Below are positions 35,473 through 46,729 of a DNA stretch of 64,000 nucleotides, in pieces (within the stretch, counting starts at the first letter, position 1; every line of letters starts with the position of its first letter). Position numbers and translations under genes: made by a program. The notes under the pieces are model-generated. The model was not told where the DNA came from. It ran no database searches and worked only from the letters and a program-made list of their open reading frames with translations. Source of the stretch: Ahaetulla prasina (Eukaryota; Chordata; Lepidosauria; Squamata; Colubridae); NCBI RefSeq assembly GCF_028640845.1, contig NC_080540.1, forward strand, positions 160,602,438-160,666,437. Direction: 5' to 3'.

Positions 35473-35726
35473 CAGTAGTGGGTTTCAGAATGTTTTACTA
35501 TGGGTTGTGTGGGTGTAGCTTGGTGGGCGTGGCATGGCTTAGTGGGTGTGGCAGGGGAAGGATACTGCAAAATCCCCATTTCCGCCCGATCAGCTGGGAC
35601 TTGGGAGGCAGAGAATAGATGGGGGCGGGGCCAGCCAGAGGTGGTATTTACCAGTTCTCCAAACTACTCAAAATTTCCACTACCGGTTCTCCAGAACCGG
35701 TCAGAACCTGCTGAAATCCACCTCTG
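35473..35726. mobile_element. hAT-like MITE (single-unit form of the minisatellite family)
   Basis: Begins CAGTAGTGGGTTTCAG, ends GAAATCCACCTCTG, with a perfect 8-bp AATCACAC on both sides. Contains one GGATACTGCAAAATCCCCAT unit, so it represents the unexpanded form of 16157-16523 and 17601-18074. Confidence 0.93.
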
Positions 35727-35874
35727 AATCACACCCTAACTTCCCCTTATATCCTGAATGAGGTAATGTGGCAACACATTCTATCTAGGATCTAGAACAT
35801 GGTGAATCAAATGTCTGGAGCATTCAAAAAACTGCCAGCCATTTTCTAATGGTTAGATTTAGGACTAAGTAGGG

Positions 35875-35966
35875 CAGAGGTCTTCAAACTTGGCAGCTAG
35901 GCTGGCTGGAGAATTCTGGGAGTTGAAGTCCATAAGTCTTAAAGCTGCCAAGTTTGAAGACCTCTG
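35875..35966. mobile_element. Short palindromic hAT-like MITE
   Basis: 92 bp, CAGAGGTCTTCAAACTTGGC to GCCAAGTTTGAAGACCTCTG, flanked by AAGTAGGG and ATGTAGGG (one mismatch). Confidence 0.9.
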
Positions 35967-36170
35967 ATGTAGGGGAAAAAGAGACAGAGTCTGGGGGCAG
36001 AGTCAAGAGCGGAATCAGCCTAGAGTCCTTACAATCCTACAAGTGAGCCAAGTCCAGCTCTCCTTGAATTCCATGAGCTAGCACCAATTTAGTGCCGATT
36101 CTTGTGCATTGGCAGAGCAAGAAGTCACCTTAATTGGAACATGGGATCCTGATTCTTTGCACCTGACAAA

Positions 36171-36344
36171 CTATTTGTACCCTATGACTATCATTAAGTG
36201 TTGTAAGTCTTGTACCTTGACGAAGGTATCTTTTCTTTTATGTACACTGAGAGCATATGCACCAAGACAAATTCCTTGTGCGTCCAATCACTCTTGGCCA
36301 ATAAAAAAATTCTATTCTATTCTATTCTATTCTATTCTATTCTA
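36171..36344 (+). mobile_element. Snake CR1/L3 3' end with (TTCTA)n
   Basis: A 140-bp 3' UTR (ACCCTATGACTATCATTAAG, TTGGCCAATAAAAAAATTCT) and about seven TTCTA units. Extremely 5'-truncated. Confidence 0.88.
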
Positions 36345-36599
36345 CGTGGCGAAATGACCAATGATCACGTGGTAGCCCCTGAGATTTTGTGTGTGTGTGT
36401 GTGCAGCCCAGATTTGGTGGCGGTGGTGCTGCTACACCCTTGCTATCCCAATGGATGAGACCGCACTGTTTCCCCAGGGCAAATATCCACAAAGCCTGAT
36501 GTTCTCCGCAGCACCAAACACTTATTGTGGCTAAATCAATAGTGCATTAAAAAAGGCAGATGACCAACTCCAGACACCTTAACTATGTCTCTCTTGCCT

Positions 36600-38521
36600 G
36601 ATGGAGGCATCCCGCTTGTCCGGCTTCTGTGAGAAAGGAAGGCAAAGGGCAGATGGTGGGAGTGGGGGGGGGGCGCTAAGCAGGGCGGGCTCCCTAGCCA
36701 CCTGTAACTACACAGGGAACCCCCCCCCTTCCTTCTCTAGTTACCCCACCGATCCCATGGCAGGCAAGGCATTAGGCAGCGGAGGCTACCCTCCAGATGT
36801 GGGCCTTCCCAGCACTTTGCAGTAGATTTGACTGATGACCTTGGCAACGGGGCGAGCTGAAGAAGTCAATTAGCGTGGCTAATTTAGCTCTGCGTCGAAA
36901 GATGTAACATCTGCGCTCACCGCCCGCCCGCCCCCCTCCCTCATCCCTCTCTTCCCTTTTGGCCGGCACCGGAAGGGCGTGTTAGGTTCAGACATGCCCT
37001 AATAGGACCCCGCCCCGTATAATGTCTGAAGAGCGGGCTGAGGAAAGGGAAGAGATCTTGTGTGTAGCAGATCCAGTCCGGGATTTCCTCGTGTCTCGGC
37101 AAAAAAAAAAAAAGCAAAAAAGCCCTCACTTCTTGGCGTGTGTCTATTCAATGTGATAACTCTCCAGATCTCGATTCTCTCCCGCCTCCCCCTCTTTTTC
37201 CCCCCCCCTCTTTTTTTATTAAAGAAAAAAAATTAAATCCTTTTCCTTTCTCTTCCCATTCTTTTCCTCTTCCCTCAGGACCGTCGGATACAGCAAGCGA
37301 TCGTGACACAGGGAAGAGCTTCCGTTTTTTTTGTTTTTTTTCTCTCTCTCCGGGAATCAGCCTCAGCGAAGGGGTTGGCTGCTAGTGCTGACATAGCTCG
37401 GCTTTTTTTTTTTTTTTTATGATTTCCACGCGTTTTTTTTTCCCCCACCCACCGCCGCGATCTCCGCATTTCTGCCTGCCGCTAGCCGCTGCTTTCCGCC
37501 GGTGCTTCTAGAAAGAAGCAGCTTGCACGGAGCGCGTGCCAAGCAAAAGATGCGCTAAAAAAAGTAGAAACCACCCGAGGGGAGGGGGACAGAGACAACC
37601 CCCCCCCCAAATCTCCTTCCAAAACCAACGGGAAGGAGGAGGAGGAGGAGGAAAGGAGGAGGAGGAGGGAATTGCGGCAGCAGAGGCGGGTGGTTTGAGG
37701 GGGGTTGGGGGTGGGGGAGAGCTGAAAGAAGGTTGTCCGACTGGCCTCTCCGCTCTCAGCTTGGGCGGATTACAGCCAGCTGGGAGGCCGACGAAGAGGG
37801 CTGGGCGTCAGGCAAAGGATGCACCGTAGGATGCGCCGCAAATGACAAGACCGGAGGGGAAAGTGTGAAAGATCCTGGCAACTGGCCAGCGCTATGAGGT
37901 CTGCGCTGAGGGGCTATCGAGGTTGCCGCAGCACCACAAAAGGGGACAGGCTTGCAACGAAGCTGTGATTTTTTATTTTTTAATTTATTTTTGCCTTGTC
38001 CCCTTCTTCTTCTTCTTCTTCCCTGCGCCGGCTTCTCTGCTCGGGAACAGCCATCCTCCTTTTTTTTTTTTTTTTTTTTGCCTTCTGCCGTTTGCCTCCT
38101 TCGGAAGCCACCGCATCCCCACGCCGGGCTCCTTCCCTGCCCGAGATTTCTTCCTGGAAAGAGGCTGAGCACCCCACCCCCTTTGCCCAGCTTCTGTCGC
38201 TTGGACTCTTCCGCTGGCAAGGGGGTTGCTTGGAAGATGCTCACCTTCAGGCCTTCGGCAGCTGAGCTGCTGGGAAGTGGATGGTAAGGTTTGGAAGAGA
38301 TGCTCCGGCTCCTGCAGCATTCCTCTGGAGCTGCCCTTTGTGCATGGACAGAGCAGGGGGGGCGTTAGGGTTCCAGCTGGCGGCTGGCATCCGCTGCCAT
38401 CCAGAGGGGGTGGCAACCACCCAGCTGGCGGCGGCAGCGGCGGCGGCAGCAAGAGGAGAAACGTCTGGCAGATGCTGGCTAACGGTGTGGGCACTGCCGC
38501 CGTCCGTTCCCCCAGGCACTC
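36600..38521 (+). promoter_or_regulatory. CpG-rich promoter and 5' leader region of the exon at 38522
   Basis: By eye G+C and CpG rise sharply here against the AT-rich surroundings, and interspersed repeats disappear. There are C/T, T and A homopolymers (37180-37240, 37405-37420, 38060-38080) and a GGA-rich run (37632-37670). No single TATA box is convincing, as is usual for CpG promoters. A stop (TAA) at 38480-38482 in the frame of the exon bars upstream extension. The text CCGTTCCCCCAG|GC at about 38505-38516 could be a splice acceptor, so part of the leader may be intronic. Confidence 0.6.
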
Positions 38522-40271
38522 ATGAGCAGAGGAGCAACCCTGCAGCGAAGGACGACCTACCTGATCTCCCTGACCCTTGTGAAGCTCGAGTCCGTTCAGC
38601 AGCTCCAGCAAGGCGAACAGCAGCAGCAGCAGCAGCAGCAGCAACCGCCAGAAGATGAGAAGGCAAGGGTTGAGGATGGGGCTTCTCAGCCGGAGGGCAG
38701 AGCAGGCAGCCTCCCCTCCAGCCCTATGGCTTTTCCATCAGTTGCCGAACCCGCCGGGTTAAGGAGCCACAAGGAAGCTGAGGAGGCGGCCAAGATCAAG
38801 AGGCAAGAGCGCATCTTCCACCGGCAGGATGCGCTCTGGATTAGCACCAGCAGCGCCAGCACTCCTGACTACTTACTGCAGTTGTCGCCAGGCTGCCCTG
38901 AGACACCTGGCCCATCCCCATCCCCTGATGGCGCTGGGCGAGCTGGATCTCTCTGGACCCCACCCAGCAGCAGCCAAGGCAGTCCTTGGGATCCAAATCT
39001 TGGATTAACAGCAGCTGCTCCCAAGGCCAAAGCCACCATCAGCTTGGATGCACCAGCCATGATGCCGAGATCTGAGGTGCTGGGAACTTCAGTGGCTCCA
39101 GTTGTGCCCCCCAAGCCTGACCCACTGGTGCTCCCTGTTGCACCAGCTGTGCCCCCCAAACCCGAGATGGCGTTGACCTCCAAATCTCAGCCAGCTGTCC
39201 CCTTTATCGCTCCGCCTCTGGCTCCTAAACCTGAGCCTATGGTGCCCTTCCAGCGTGAGGCAACTATGCCATGCATAGCCCCAGTTCTGCCACCCAAACC
39301 CGAACCAGCAATTCCCTCTATAGCCCCCATCATCCCCCCCAAACCTGAACCACCTGTGGGCATTATCTTTTCCTCTGCTCCTCCCAAACCTGTGATGGTC
39401 GGCCCTTCGGTCTCTTCCACTCTCCTCTCTAAGCCTGAAGGTACTTTTGTCCCGTCAGCTCCTGCTGTAGCTCCAAAGCCCAAAGCCATTTTGGTTCCAG
39501 TCATGCCCAGTGTGCCGCCAAAACCAGAAGTGGCTCTGATCCCCTCCAAGGCTGAGTTGAAGGAAACCTTGGAGATCCCTGGAGATGAGTTGCCAATCCC
39601 CCCTCCAACCACTGCCAGCTGCTCCTCCAGCGCTGCTGCACCTGGACGCCGGATGTTGGTCAGTCACGCTAGCTGGGGTGGCCCTGAGCCTGGGACTATG
39701 GAAATGACGGTGAGCCGTGTGGGTGTTTCTTCCTTCTCTCACTCGGGAGCCTCCTCTCCTCACCCCGCTGCTGGAAATCGCCGCCTCCGCTTGGCCACAA
39801 ATAAGCCTTTCAAAACAGTGACCACCACAGGGGCTAAGGTGGGTACAGAGCCAAAGGCCAGCAAGGGGAGCCACAAAGGGGGTACCCCAAATCGCCTGTC
39901 GTGGCCAGAGAGTGAAGTCAAGGGCCGCATGAAAGTGGCAATCAAAGGGAGCGGGGAGACTGTCCCCCGAGGAGGGTCCAGGGCGAAACTGTCGCCTCAC
40001 AAAAACAAAAGCAAGACTCTGGACAACAGTGACCTCAACCATGGCCCAGTCAGCTTAGCCTCATCTGGTTCTTGCTCCTCAGAGGCTGCCGTAGGGCTGA
40101 AGAGAGGCCGGGAGGGTGGAAGGGCCTCCACTCGTGACCGAAAAATGCTCAAGTTTATCAGTGGCATCTTCACAAAGAGTCCGGCTTCCACTCCCACTCA
40201 CCCTGGGCCTGGCTGGAGTCTGAGCCATAAAGAGCTGCTTAGTGCTGAGCTGGCCAAGGGAGAATTACCCA
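38522..40271 (+). CDS. Large first coding exon of an unidentified proline-rich protein
   Basis: Encodes residues 1-583 plus one base of the next codon. M1 is the first ATG after the in-frame stop at 38480; its context (CACTCATGA) is weak. N-terminus [20 protein letters not shown], then a Q33-Q42 run, a charged stretch with [17 protein letters not shown] at about 93-110, and at about 190-350 nine or so KP motifs such as [16 protein letters not shown] and IIPPKPEP that could bind SH3 domains. The last 150 residues are basic and Ser-rich, ending near [15 protein letters not shown]. No catalytic domain, signal peptide or membrane span is seen. It stops being coding at a good donor (CCCA|GTAAGT), phase 1; reading on gives only nine more codons before TGA. 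The layout suggests the disordered N-terminus of a cytoplasmic scaffold or signalling protein whose domains lie in exons outside the window. I cannot assign the family. Confidence 0.8.
38618..38643 (+). repeat. (CAG)n coding microsatellite
   Basis: Nine to ten CAG/CAA codons encoding the Q33-Q42 run of the large exon. CAG runs are length-variable in many vertebrates; only one allele is visible here. Confidence 0.9.
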
Positions 40272-42174
40272 GTAAGTATTGGACCCTGCTTTCTGGATGA
40301 GAACGTAGGGATAGGTGGGACCTCCTATCCACTGATCTTGAGTATGGATGCTGTAGGCTAAATAATGAAGAGGGCTTGAAGACCTGAATGTTTAATATTG
40401 TGATTGGGAGATGTTAGACCTCCAAATCTTGGTTTGGAATATAGGAGAAGAAAGAGTAGACAGATTTCCTCAGCCTGTGATACCTTCTAAGATGTTAGGA
40501 TTACCATTCCCAGAATTCCAACTACTGGGAGATTCTGAGTGTCATAATTCAATATAGGCAACAGGTTGGCATGCTATTATTATTTTTTTGCAAAGAGTTA
40601 CAGTAGTAGAAACAGGGTCTCCTCCCCTTCTATTGTTAATCATGATTCCTTTGTAGAGAACCTCTTGTCTTACCTGATCCTGTATTCGATTTCCCATAGA
40701 AGATCCTACTGTTTCTCTGAGAAGGAAATTCTGGGCAGCCTAGCCTTGTTGCCAAGGTGATAGTAGATCATGGCCACCAATAAATGTGTATACTCACATT
40801 GGGAAAGTGTTGAGGTTAGAAGGGATCTCTTGCTCCCAGCTGAATGCTACTGCAACTGAATCAGTTGGGGATATGCCTGAGGTTTTCTGATGACTTCCAT
40901 GTCATCTCCCCTACGAGAAACTGGGGAGAGAATATTGTTAGCACCTTTGATGGGAATATGTAGATGCTGTGAAGGATTCTTTCTTAAGATTGCATGGAAT
41001 CAATTTGTGTAAAACAAGCACATGGAGCAGGGGTCACCTCAGGCTCCTCCTCAGCCCCAGCTTGGAACAGGTGTGTGGGGTACAAACGATGGAGTGAAAG
41101 CCCTGGGTCATTTCAGGAGCAAATCCCAGGGTTCTAGTTTAGGTAAACCAGCTTTTATTTCCTCAAGCCAGAGGTGATAGTTTTCTAAAGGATACGATCT
41201 TCTGTTGTTGTTTTTAAATCTTTCCCTTATCAGATAATCTGGACCCGTCTAGGATCCAGCTCTGTTCCTTAGATTCTACCCAGGATGGATTTCATAGCAA
41301 GCTATTTCTGAATTCTTTACCATGCCAAACAGATTCAAATTTTGCCAAGGCAGAAGTGGCAAGCACAATATGGAGTCTATTTCTGCAGCAAATTGTTCTC
41401 TTGCTTGTTGAGTTGAACCAGATGAGGATGATGATTACTAGTTGCTTCAGGAGAATTGTGTGAGAAAATGAGATGGGGGGTGAGGTGTGTATGTATAACA
41501 TAAATCTAGAGAGGTGATGATGACGTTGTGATGCCAAAAAGTGTGTTTGACTGTCAATTAAAAAATCAAGTACCATGTTTTACTGTTCTACACCAGGGAG
41601 AAATTATTGGCATTTGACTTAATTAACAGGCAAATAAAAGAATTAAATATATAAATATCAGTGATGATTCTCTGTTGTTCAGTAATAGAGATTTCCAGTG
41701 GAAACATATTATGAGTCTTCTGTATGATTATGTGGGCATTAAAATCTATATGGAACTTGATTTGAAATTTGACAGCCTCTCAGAGGTGTGCTTTGCTTTC
41801 TTGTTAGGCAGGAAACATACAGTTTTCATAGCTCAATGTACATTGTCCCATCTCCCTTATGCAAAAGGCTATTCCTTTGCAAGGCTCTTTACGACATAGC
41901 CTCCAACTGCATCCTTTTCCTGCTGCTGCTCCTTCATTCATTCATTCGGAAAGGGAGCATGGCTAAGCAAGAGACAGCATGCTTTCTATACTGAAGGTCC
42001 CAGATTCTATTTCCAGCATTTCCGGGTAGATAAAATTGAATACCTGGATATATGAAGAAGACCTCTATGTTCCCAGAGAGTTCCCCCCTCTCCACTTCAG
42101 AGAAGATTGTACTAGATGGAAATATTCATGGTGGACAGCAACTTCCTGTATGCATGTTTTCAGTTGATTTAAAG
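40272..42174 (+). other. Start of a long intron (splice donor at 40272)
   Basis: The donor reads GTAAGTATT. The following 1.9 kb is AT-richer, largely free of recognised repeats, and shows no convincing exon with acceptor and donor. The intron is inferred to continue past the right edge of the window because no further coding segment was found. Confidence 0.65.
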
Positions 42175-42533
42175 CAGTGGTGGGATTCAAATAATTTAAC
42201 AACCAGTTCTCTGCCCTAATGACCAGCTGGGTAGGCGTGGCTCGGTGGTCATGTGATCGTGTGGGCGTGGCCAACTCAACGTCACTCACGTTGAAGGGTG
42301 CTTCACCTTAGCTGTTACAATGTACTAAGGGTTAACCAGAGAGGCAGGGGAATAAAGATGAGGCTAGAAACACACACCAGAATATTTCCTTCCTGCCTTC
42401 CTTACAGGATTAGCTCTGTAAAGTGGAAAAAAACAAAATAAGATTTCTTCCGACAACTGGCTTCTCTGAGCTGCTTAGAAAGTTAACAACCGGTTCTCCC
42501 GAATAGGTGCGAACTGGCTGAATCCCACCACTG
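42175..42533. mobile_element. hAT-like MITE
   Basis: Begins CAGTGGTGGGATTCAAATAA, ends GGCTGAATCCCACCACTG. Flanks ATTTAAAG and GTTTAAAG (one mismatch). The short relative 61644-61780 shares both ends. Confidence 0.92.
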
Positions 42534-42582
42534 GTTTAAAGCTGAAACACAGTAGAAAATCTGCTATGAAAGAAATTAATAT

Positions 42583-43615
42583 AGTTAGTCCTTGGGTTAC
42601 GACCACAACTGAGCCCAAAAATGTACACTGCTAAGCGAAACATTGGTTAAGTGAGTTTTGCCCCATTTTACGACCTTTCTTGCCATAGTTGTTAAGTGAA
42701 TGATTGCATTTGTTAAATTAGTAACATGGTTGTTAAGTGAATCTAGCTTCCCCATTGACTTTGCTTGTCGGAAGATCACCAAAGGGGATCACGTGACCCT
42801 GGGGTATTCCACCCGTCATAAATATGAACCAGTTGCCAAGCTTCTGAATTTGGATCATGTGACCATGGGGATGCTACAATGGCTGTAAGTGTGAAAATCA
42901 GTCATCAGTCACTTTTTTTCAGTGCCGTTGTAACTTTGAACGGTCACTAAATGAACTTGTCGTGTCCCACCCCCACTCTGACGAATGAGTCAAGGAAGTC
43001 CGTAACAAACTTGGCAACGAAGCCTCTGCAGCTTGCCAAGTTCCTTCGAGGTTTATCAGGGCAGGCAGGAGTCCAAGTTGTGACTTCAGCGATAAGGTCC
43101 AATATCAGCAAACTAGATAAGACTTTGTTTGACTCAAGGTTGGAATGCCAAAAGCAGGTCCTTTATATAAGCTGTGGGGTGTGGCTCCATGACTCAGCAT
43201 TTATCCAGACCTGCTCCACCCTTCCTTCTGCTGGCGTCGCCTCTCAGATCTCCCGAAGCGAGGGTCCACCCAGTCTGAATTGTCTTCAGCTGGATCTGCT
43301 GTCAGCATCTGGGAAAGGAGGGGTCAGAGGGAGTAGCCCCGGGTAATTCCACCACCTGGCTGGCTTCCTGCTCTGAAGGCTGAGCCAAAGGAACACATGC
43401 TGTATGAGTGAGATTTATTGGGCTTCTCCTTTCACTCCTTGAATCTTCTCTGGGTATGGGGCCAGGGCCGGGGGCTGGAGTCATGACAGGCCATTCATCT
43501 TCATTATCAGACTCGGAGTCTGATAAAAGGCCCGGTTGGAGACGGGAGGGGCCCGGCTGAGGAGAGGAGGGAGGACGAGTCACAAGAGAACTGTTGTAAG
43601 TCGAGGACTACTGTG
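42583..43615. mobile_element. Tigger-like element interrupted by a solo LTR
   Basis: The Tigger-like sequence starts near 42583 (GTTAGTCCTTGGGTTACGAC), runs to GAACT at 42957, breaks, and resumes at GAACTGTTGTAAGTCGAGGA (43588). The intervening 42958-43587 is the LTR. Without the insert the element is about 400 bp, as in the other copies. Confidence 0.9.
42958..43584 (-). mobile_element. Solo LTR (minus strand) nested in the Tigger-like element
   Basis: On the minus strand it starts TGTGACTCGTCCTCC and ends GGGTGGGACACGACA, so TG...CA. A TATA-like box TTATATAAAG lies near 43161-43170. GAACT flanks it on both sides, with three extra bases (AGA) before the right copy. A proline-rich minus frame (43302-43583, 93 codons) has no gag or pol similarity I can recognise. 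No primer-binding site or internal genes are present. The size (627 bp) and 5-bp duplication fit Gypsy or a retrovirus; which one is undecided. Confidence 0.8.
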
Positions 43616-44049
43616 TTTGCAGGTAATATAGGAAGATATTTGCATCTGTTAATGTGTCATTTTCCCTTATTAAAGAGCAAGAGTAGGATTTCAATTCCCT
43701 TGGACTGCATTTTGGACTTCAGTTTATATTAGCTCTGGCAAGCATGGGCAGTGACAGTGGAATTTAGAAATGGTAATGCAAAACATCTGGAAGAAACAGG
43801 TTAGCTTTCGATTTGGAAGTATAATTCTGAAAATCACCACATTAACATCTAACACTTCTATCAACTGATGTCTAGGAGGACTGTGCTAAATTAATCCAAG
43901 TTTTTATATGTGGCATATTCTGTTAGGCTGCCTAGTTCCCCCAGAGGTGCTTCCCGATAATCCCCAACCAGAATGGCCAATTAGCTTGGAATTGGGGGCA
44001 CTGAAGTTTAGTTATCTGGTGGGATAGCCATTTGCGTCCTCGGGAGTTG

Positions 44050-44176
44050 GTTTTAGTATCCTTCCTAAGTATCCTTCCTAAGTATCCTTCCTTTAGTATC
44101 CTTCCTTTAGTATCCTTCCTTTAGTATCCTTCCTTTAGTATCCTTCCTAAGTATCCTTCCTTAGTATCCTTCCTAA
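44050..44176. repeat. Minisatellite of TATCCTTCCT units
   Basis: About nine units alternating AAGTATCCTTCC and TTTAGTATCCTTCC, 12-14 bp each. Confidence 0.92.
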
Positions 44177-44259
44177 CTCGGTTTTTAATAACTTGCAGAA
44201 AGCCAATAGAGTGCAAGTAGGCCAAATTTCTTTGTGGGGGGAGAGGCAAGGAGAAAAGA

Positions 44260-44577
44260 GCTCCCTACAAACCTCCACCTCATTTTCCTTCATGAAAGTT
44301 GGAGGGTCCTAAGCAATTTCTCCCAAGATGCCTGGTTGCGGTGGGCTGAAATTGGGTGGAGATGATGTCCCTGCAGGTGCTCCGGGACCACCTTCATAGG
44401 ACTCTAAAGGTCAAAATTGGCACATTGAATTGCACTTAGAAACTAATACTGAAATAGTTCAGGGACTGCAGGAGGGATATAATAGGCTCATGATGGTATG
44501 TATCTACCAACAACTGGGCTGCTGCATTCTGATCAATTGAAGCTTCCAAATGGTCTTCAAAGGCTGAGATGGTCTAG
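44260..44577. mobile_element. LINE 3'-region fragment (same family as 12086-12612)
   Basis: The wording TTGAATTGCACTTAGAAACT and GGGCTGCTGCATTCTGATCA continues the family seen at 12560 (TTGAATTGCACCCGGAAGAC). Boundaries are uncertain. Confidence 0.5.
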
Positions 44578-45110
44578 CAGGGGTGGGGAATTATGGTCCT
44601 TTTATGACCCGTGGACTTCAACTCCTAGAATTCCTGATCCAGCATGTGTCAGACCTGAAAGCCATCTTTTACAGTTGGGCCTTCAGGCCTGCCACATTTT
44701 CTACTGTGGGAAAATGGGAGGGGGGATTATATAGAGTATGGGTGATATATGGTCAAAATAACATTCTTTTCTCAGAGAGTCAAGGCCATAGTGCCCTGCA
44801 GCTGCAATGAGGTGACTGGGAGGTATCTCCAGTTTTGGATGGTGCCTAATTAGATCAGGTGATGGACATGTGGGTGCTCGGCAGGGACTTGAACTTTCTT
44901 TTGGGTGCGGAAAACCTGGAAGCTTTCAGATTCAGGTTTTCCCAGATGTGCCAATATGACATCTTCAGTAAAATGGAACTTTGAGGAAATTCAAGCCCAG
45001 AGTCTTCTTTCGTTGGGGATGTTACTTGGAACCCTGACAGCATGACTGGCTCAGGAATTCTGGGAGTTGAAGTCCACAAGTCATAAAGGGAGCTTAGTTC
45101 CCCACTTCTG
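44578..45110. mobile_element. hAT-like element, about 530 bp
   Basis: Begins CAGGGGTGGGGAATTATGGT and ends AGTTCCCCACTTCTG; the next inner parts (GTGGACTTCAACTCCTAGAA and TTCTGGGAGTTGAAGTCCAC) are also inverted. GTCTAG lies at both edges, an incomplete match to an 8-bp duplication. No transposase frame. Confidence 0.7.
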
Positions 45111-45767
45111 GTCTAGACAAATATTCATTGGGGCATATATTACTGCTACAAAGGTCTCTAACTCTAGATGGGGCATAGCTTGATAAAAATCCCCTGGCCA
45201 TGGCTCCTATTGCACATTTAGCAGTGGCCAGAAGTTCAAGAACCCTATCAGGTCAGGAACCTATTCCTCCTCACACAGAGACAATATCGGAAGCCTCAAG
45301 GAACCTCAATGAACAAACAGCAGCTTCAGTCTGTTTCATCCCAACCATATCTTCTTTTTCAGTTAAATATTTTAGAGGAGGAATTAAAAAAAGAGATAAA
45401 AACATATAAAAAGAATTGTTTTTTAAATGTATTAATTATATATTTGGAACTTGTAAGCACCCAGAATCTTTTGGAAAGGGCATCCGTAAAAATGTTATAA
45501 ATAATAATAAAACAATAATAAAAGAGGATGCAATTAATAAACCACAAATAAGTGAGCAAGGAAAGGGAATTGGAAAGTAATGGAATTCTCCAATATCACT
45601 TTAATTATTTATGAACTGTAAAATGTTATGTTACTTTAAAAAGCTAGGAAGCACCTTTAAGCTTTAAGGAAAGACTGCGCATAAGGAACCATAGTGAACA
45701 AAGTTTAAATCACTGAGTGAAATTATAAGCTGTAATTAATTATTCAGACTGGAATATCTCATGAACT
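45111..45767. other. No gene seen
   Basis: AT-rich intronic sequence without a recognised repeat. Confidence 0.35.
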
Positions 45768-46051
45768 TAGTTTTTATTTTTTTTATTTTTTTTATTTTTT
45801 TGAATTTATATCCTGCCCTTCTCCGAAGACTCAGGGCGGCTTACACTGTGTTAAGCAATAGTCTCATCCATTTGATTATTATATACAAAGTCAACTTTAT
45901 TGCCCCCAACTATCTGGGTCCTCATTTTACCTACCTTATAAAGGATGGAAGACTGAGTCAACCTTGGGCCTGGTGGGACTTGAACTTGCAAGTAATTGCA
46001 AGCAGCTGTGTTAATAACAGACAGACTTAGTCTGCTGAGCCACCAGAGGCT
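45768..46051 (-). mobile_element. tRNA-derived SINE with LINE-like tail
   Basis: On the minus strand: GGTGGCTCAGCAGACTAAGT (box A region), CAAGTTCAAGTCCCACCAG (box B region), the shared SINE body GGTAGGTAAAATGAGGACCC, then the tail CCGCCCTGAGTCTTCGGAGA and an A-rich end (T-rich at 45770-45800 on plus). The tail matches the 3' end of the LINE at 12086-12612, which suggests it is mobilised by that LINE's machinery. Confidence 0.85.
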
Positions 46052-46729
46052 CAGCAGACTATGCATAGAAAAGCTCAAATTTTGGTTGAGGTACAAACCC
46101 ATCTATTAAGTTATCATCTAGGAACGGTTTCCAATTAGAATTAAATTTTTACCACAGATTTACTTTTAAGATATTTTGGATATCAAAGCATTTTCCTGTA
46201 ACTTTGTTAACTATTTTTCCAAGGAGGGAATCAAACAGCTTTTCCAGCAAGAAGCATTTAACATTATTTGGCAATTAACATATACAAAGCTAGTTCAGTA
46301 TCCTTTGAAAGAATATGTGGTTTTATAAAAAATTAATAACAATATGACAGTTCAAAATGGGAATTTGGTTTTTAAAATGTGTTTCATTCTAATGTAAATC
46401 ACTTTCCAAAACTGAGCTTTACAACTGTCAGCCTCCCAAGTAGACCAGACAGGAAACATGACAAGATAAGCTAATTCTACTTTAATATAAGGCTACATTA
46501 GCAGAATCTTTCAAGCTGAAAGTACAAATCTCCCACTGTCTCTTTTTACCACCTGATTAGTTGGGGCAGAGCCTTTCTAAGTTCCATTACTCAGTTGTGG
46601 GCACCTCCTCCTTTTATCTAATCATTCTCTAGGCAGCTTCTCTCCCCTCCAAACCAAGATCATTCTCATATTCCATTATAACCATCAGCGGGTTTCCAAT
46701 ATTCTTACACTTGCTTCATGCTCATGATA

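Noticed and set aside
37536..38658. Several long frames on both strands upstream of the host exon
   Set aside because: GC-rich, low-complexity leader sequence; the frames have no conserved motif and overlap one another.
38869..40197. Minus-strand frames of 66-195 codons
   Set aside because: Shadows of the plus-strand proline-rich exon.
43302..43583. Proline-rich 93-codon minus-strand frame as a possible gene
   Set aside because: Contained in the solo LTR; no gag or pol motif is recognisable.
44050..44176. CRISPR-like array
   Set aside because: Units are contiguous 12-14-bp repeats with no spacers, a simple minisatellite in a vertebrate genome.
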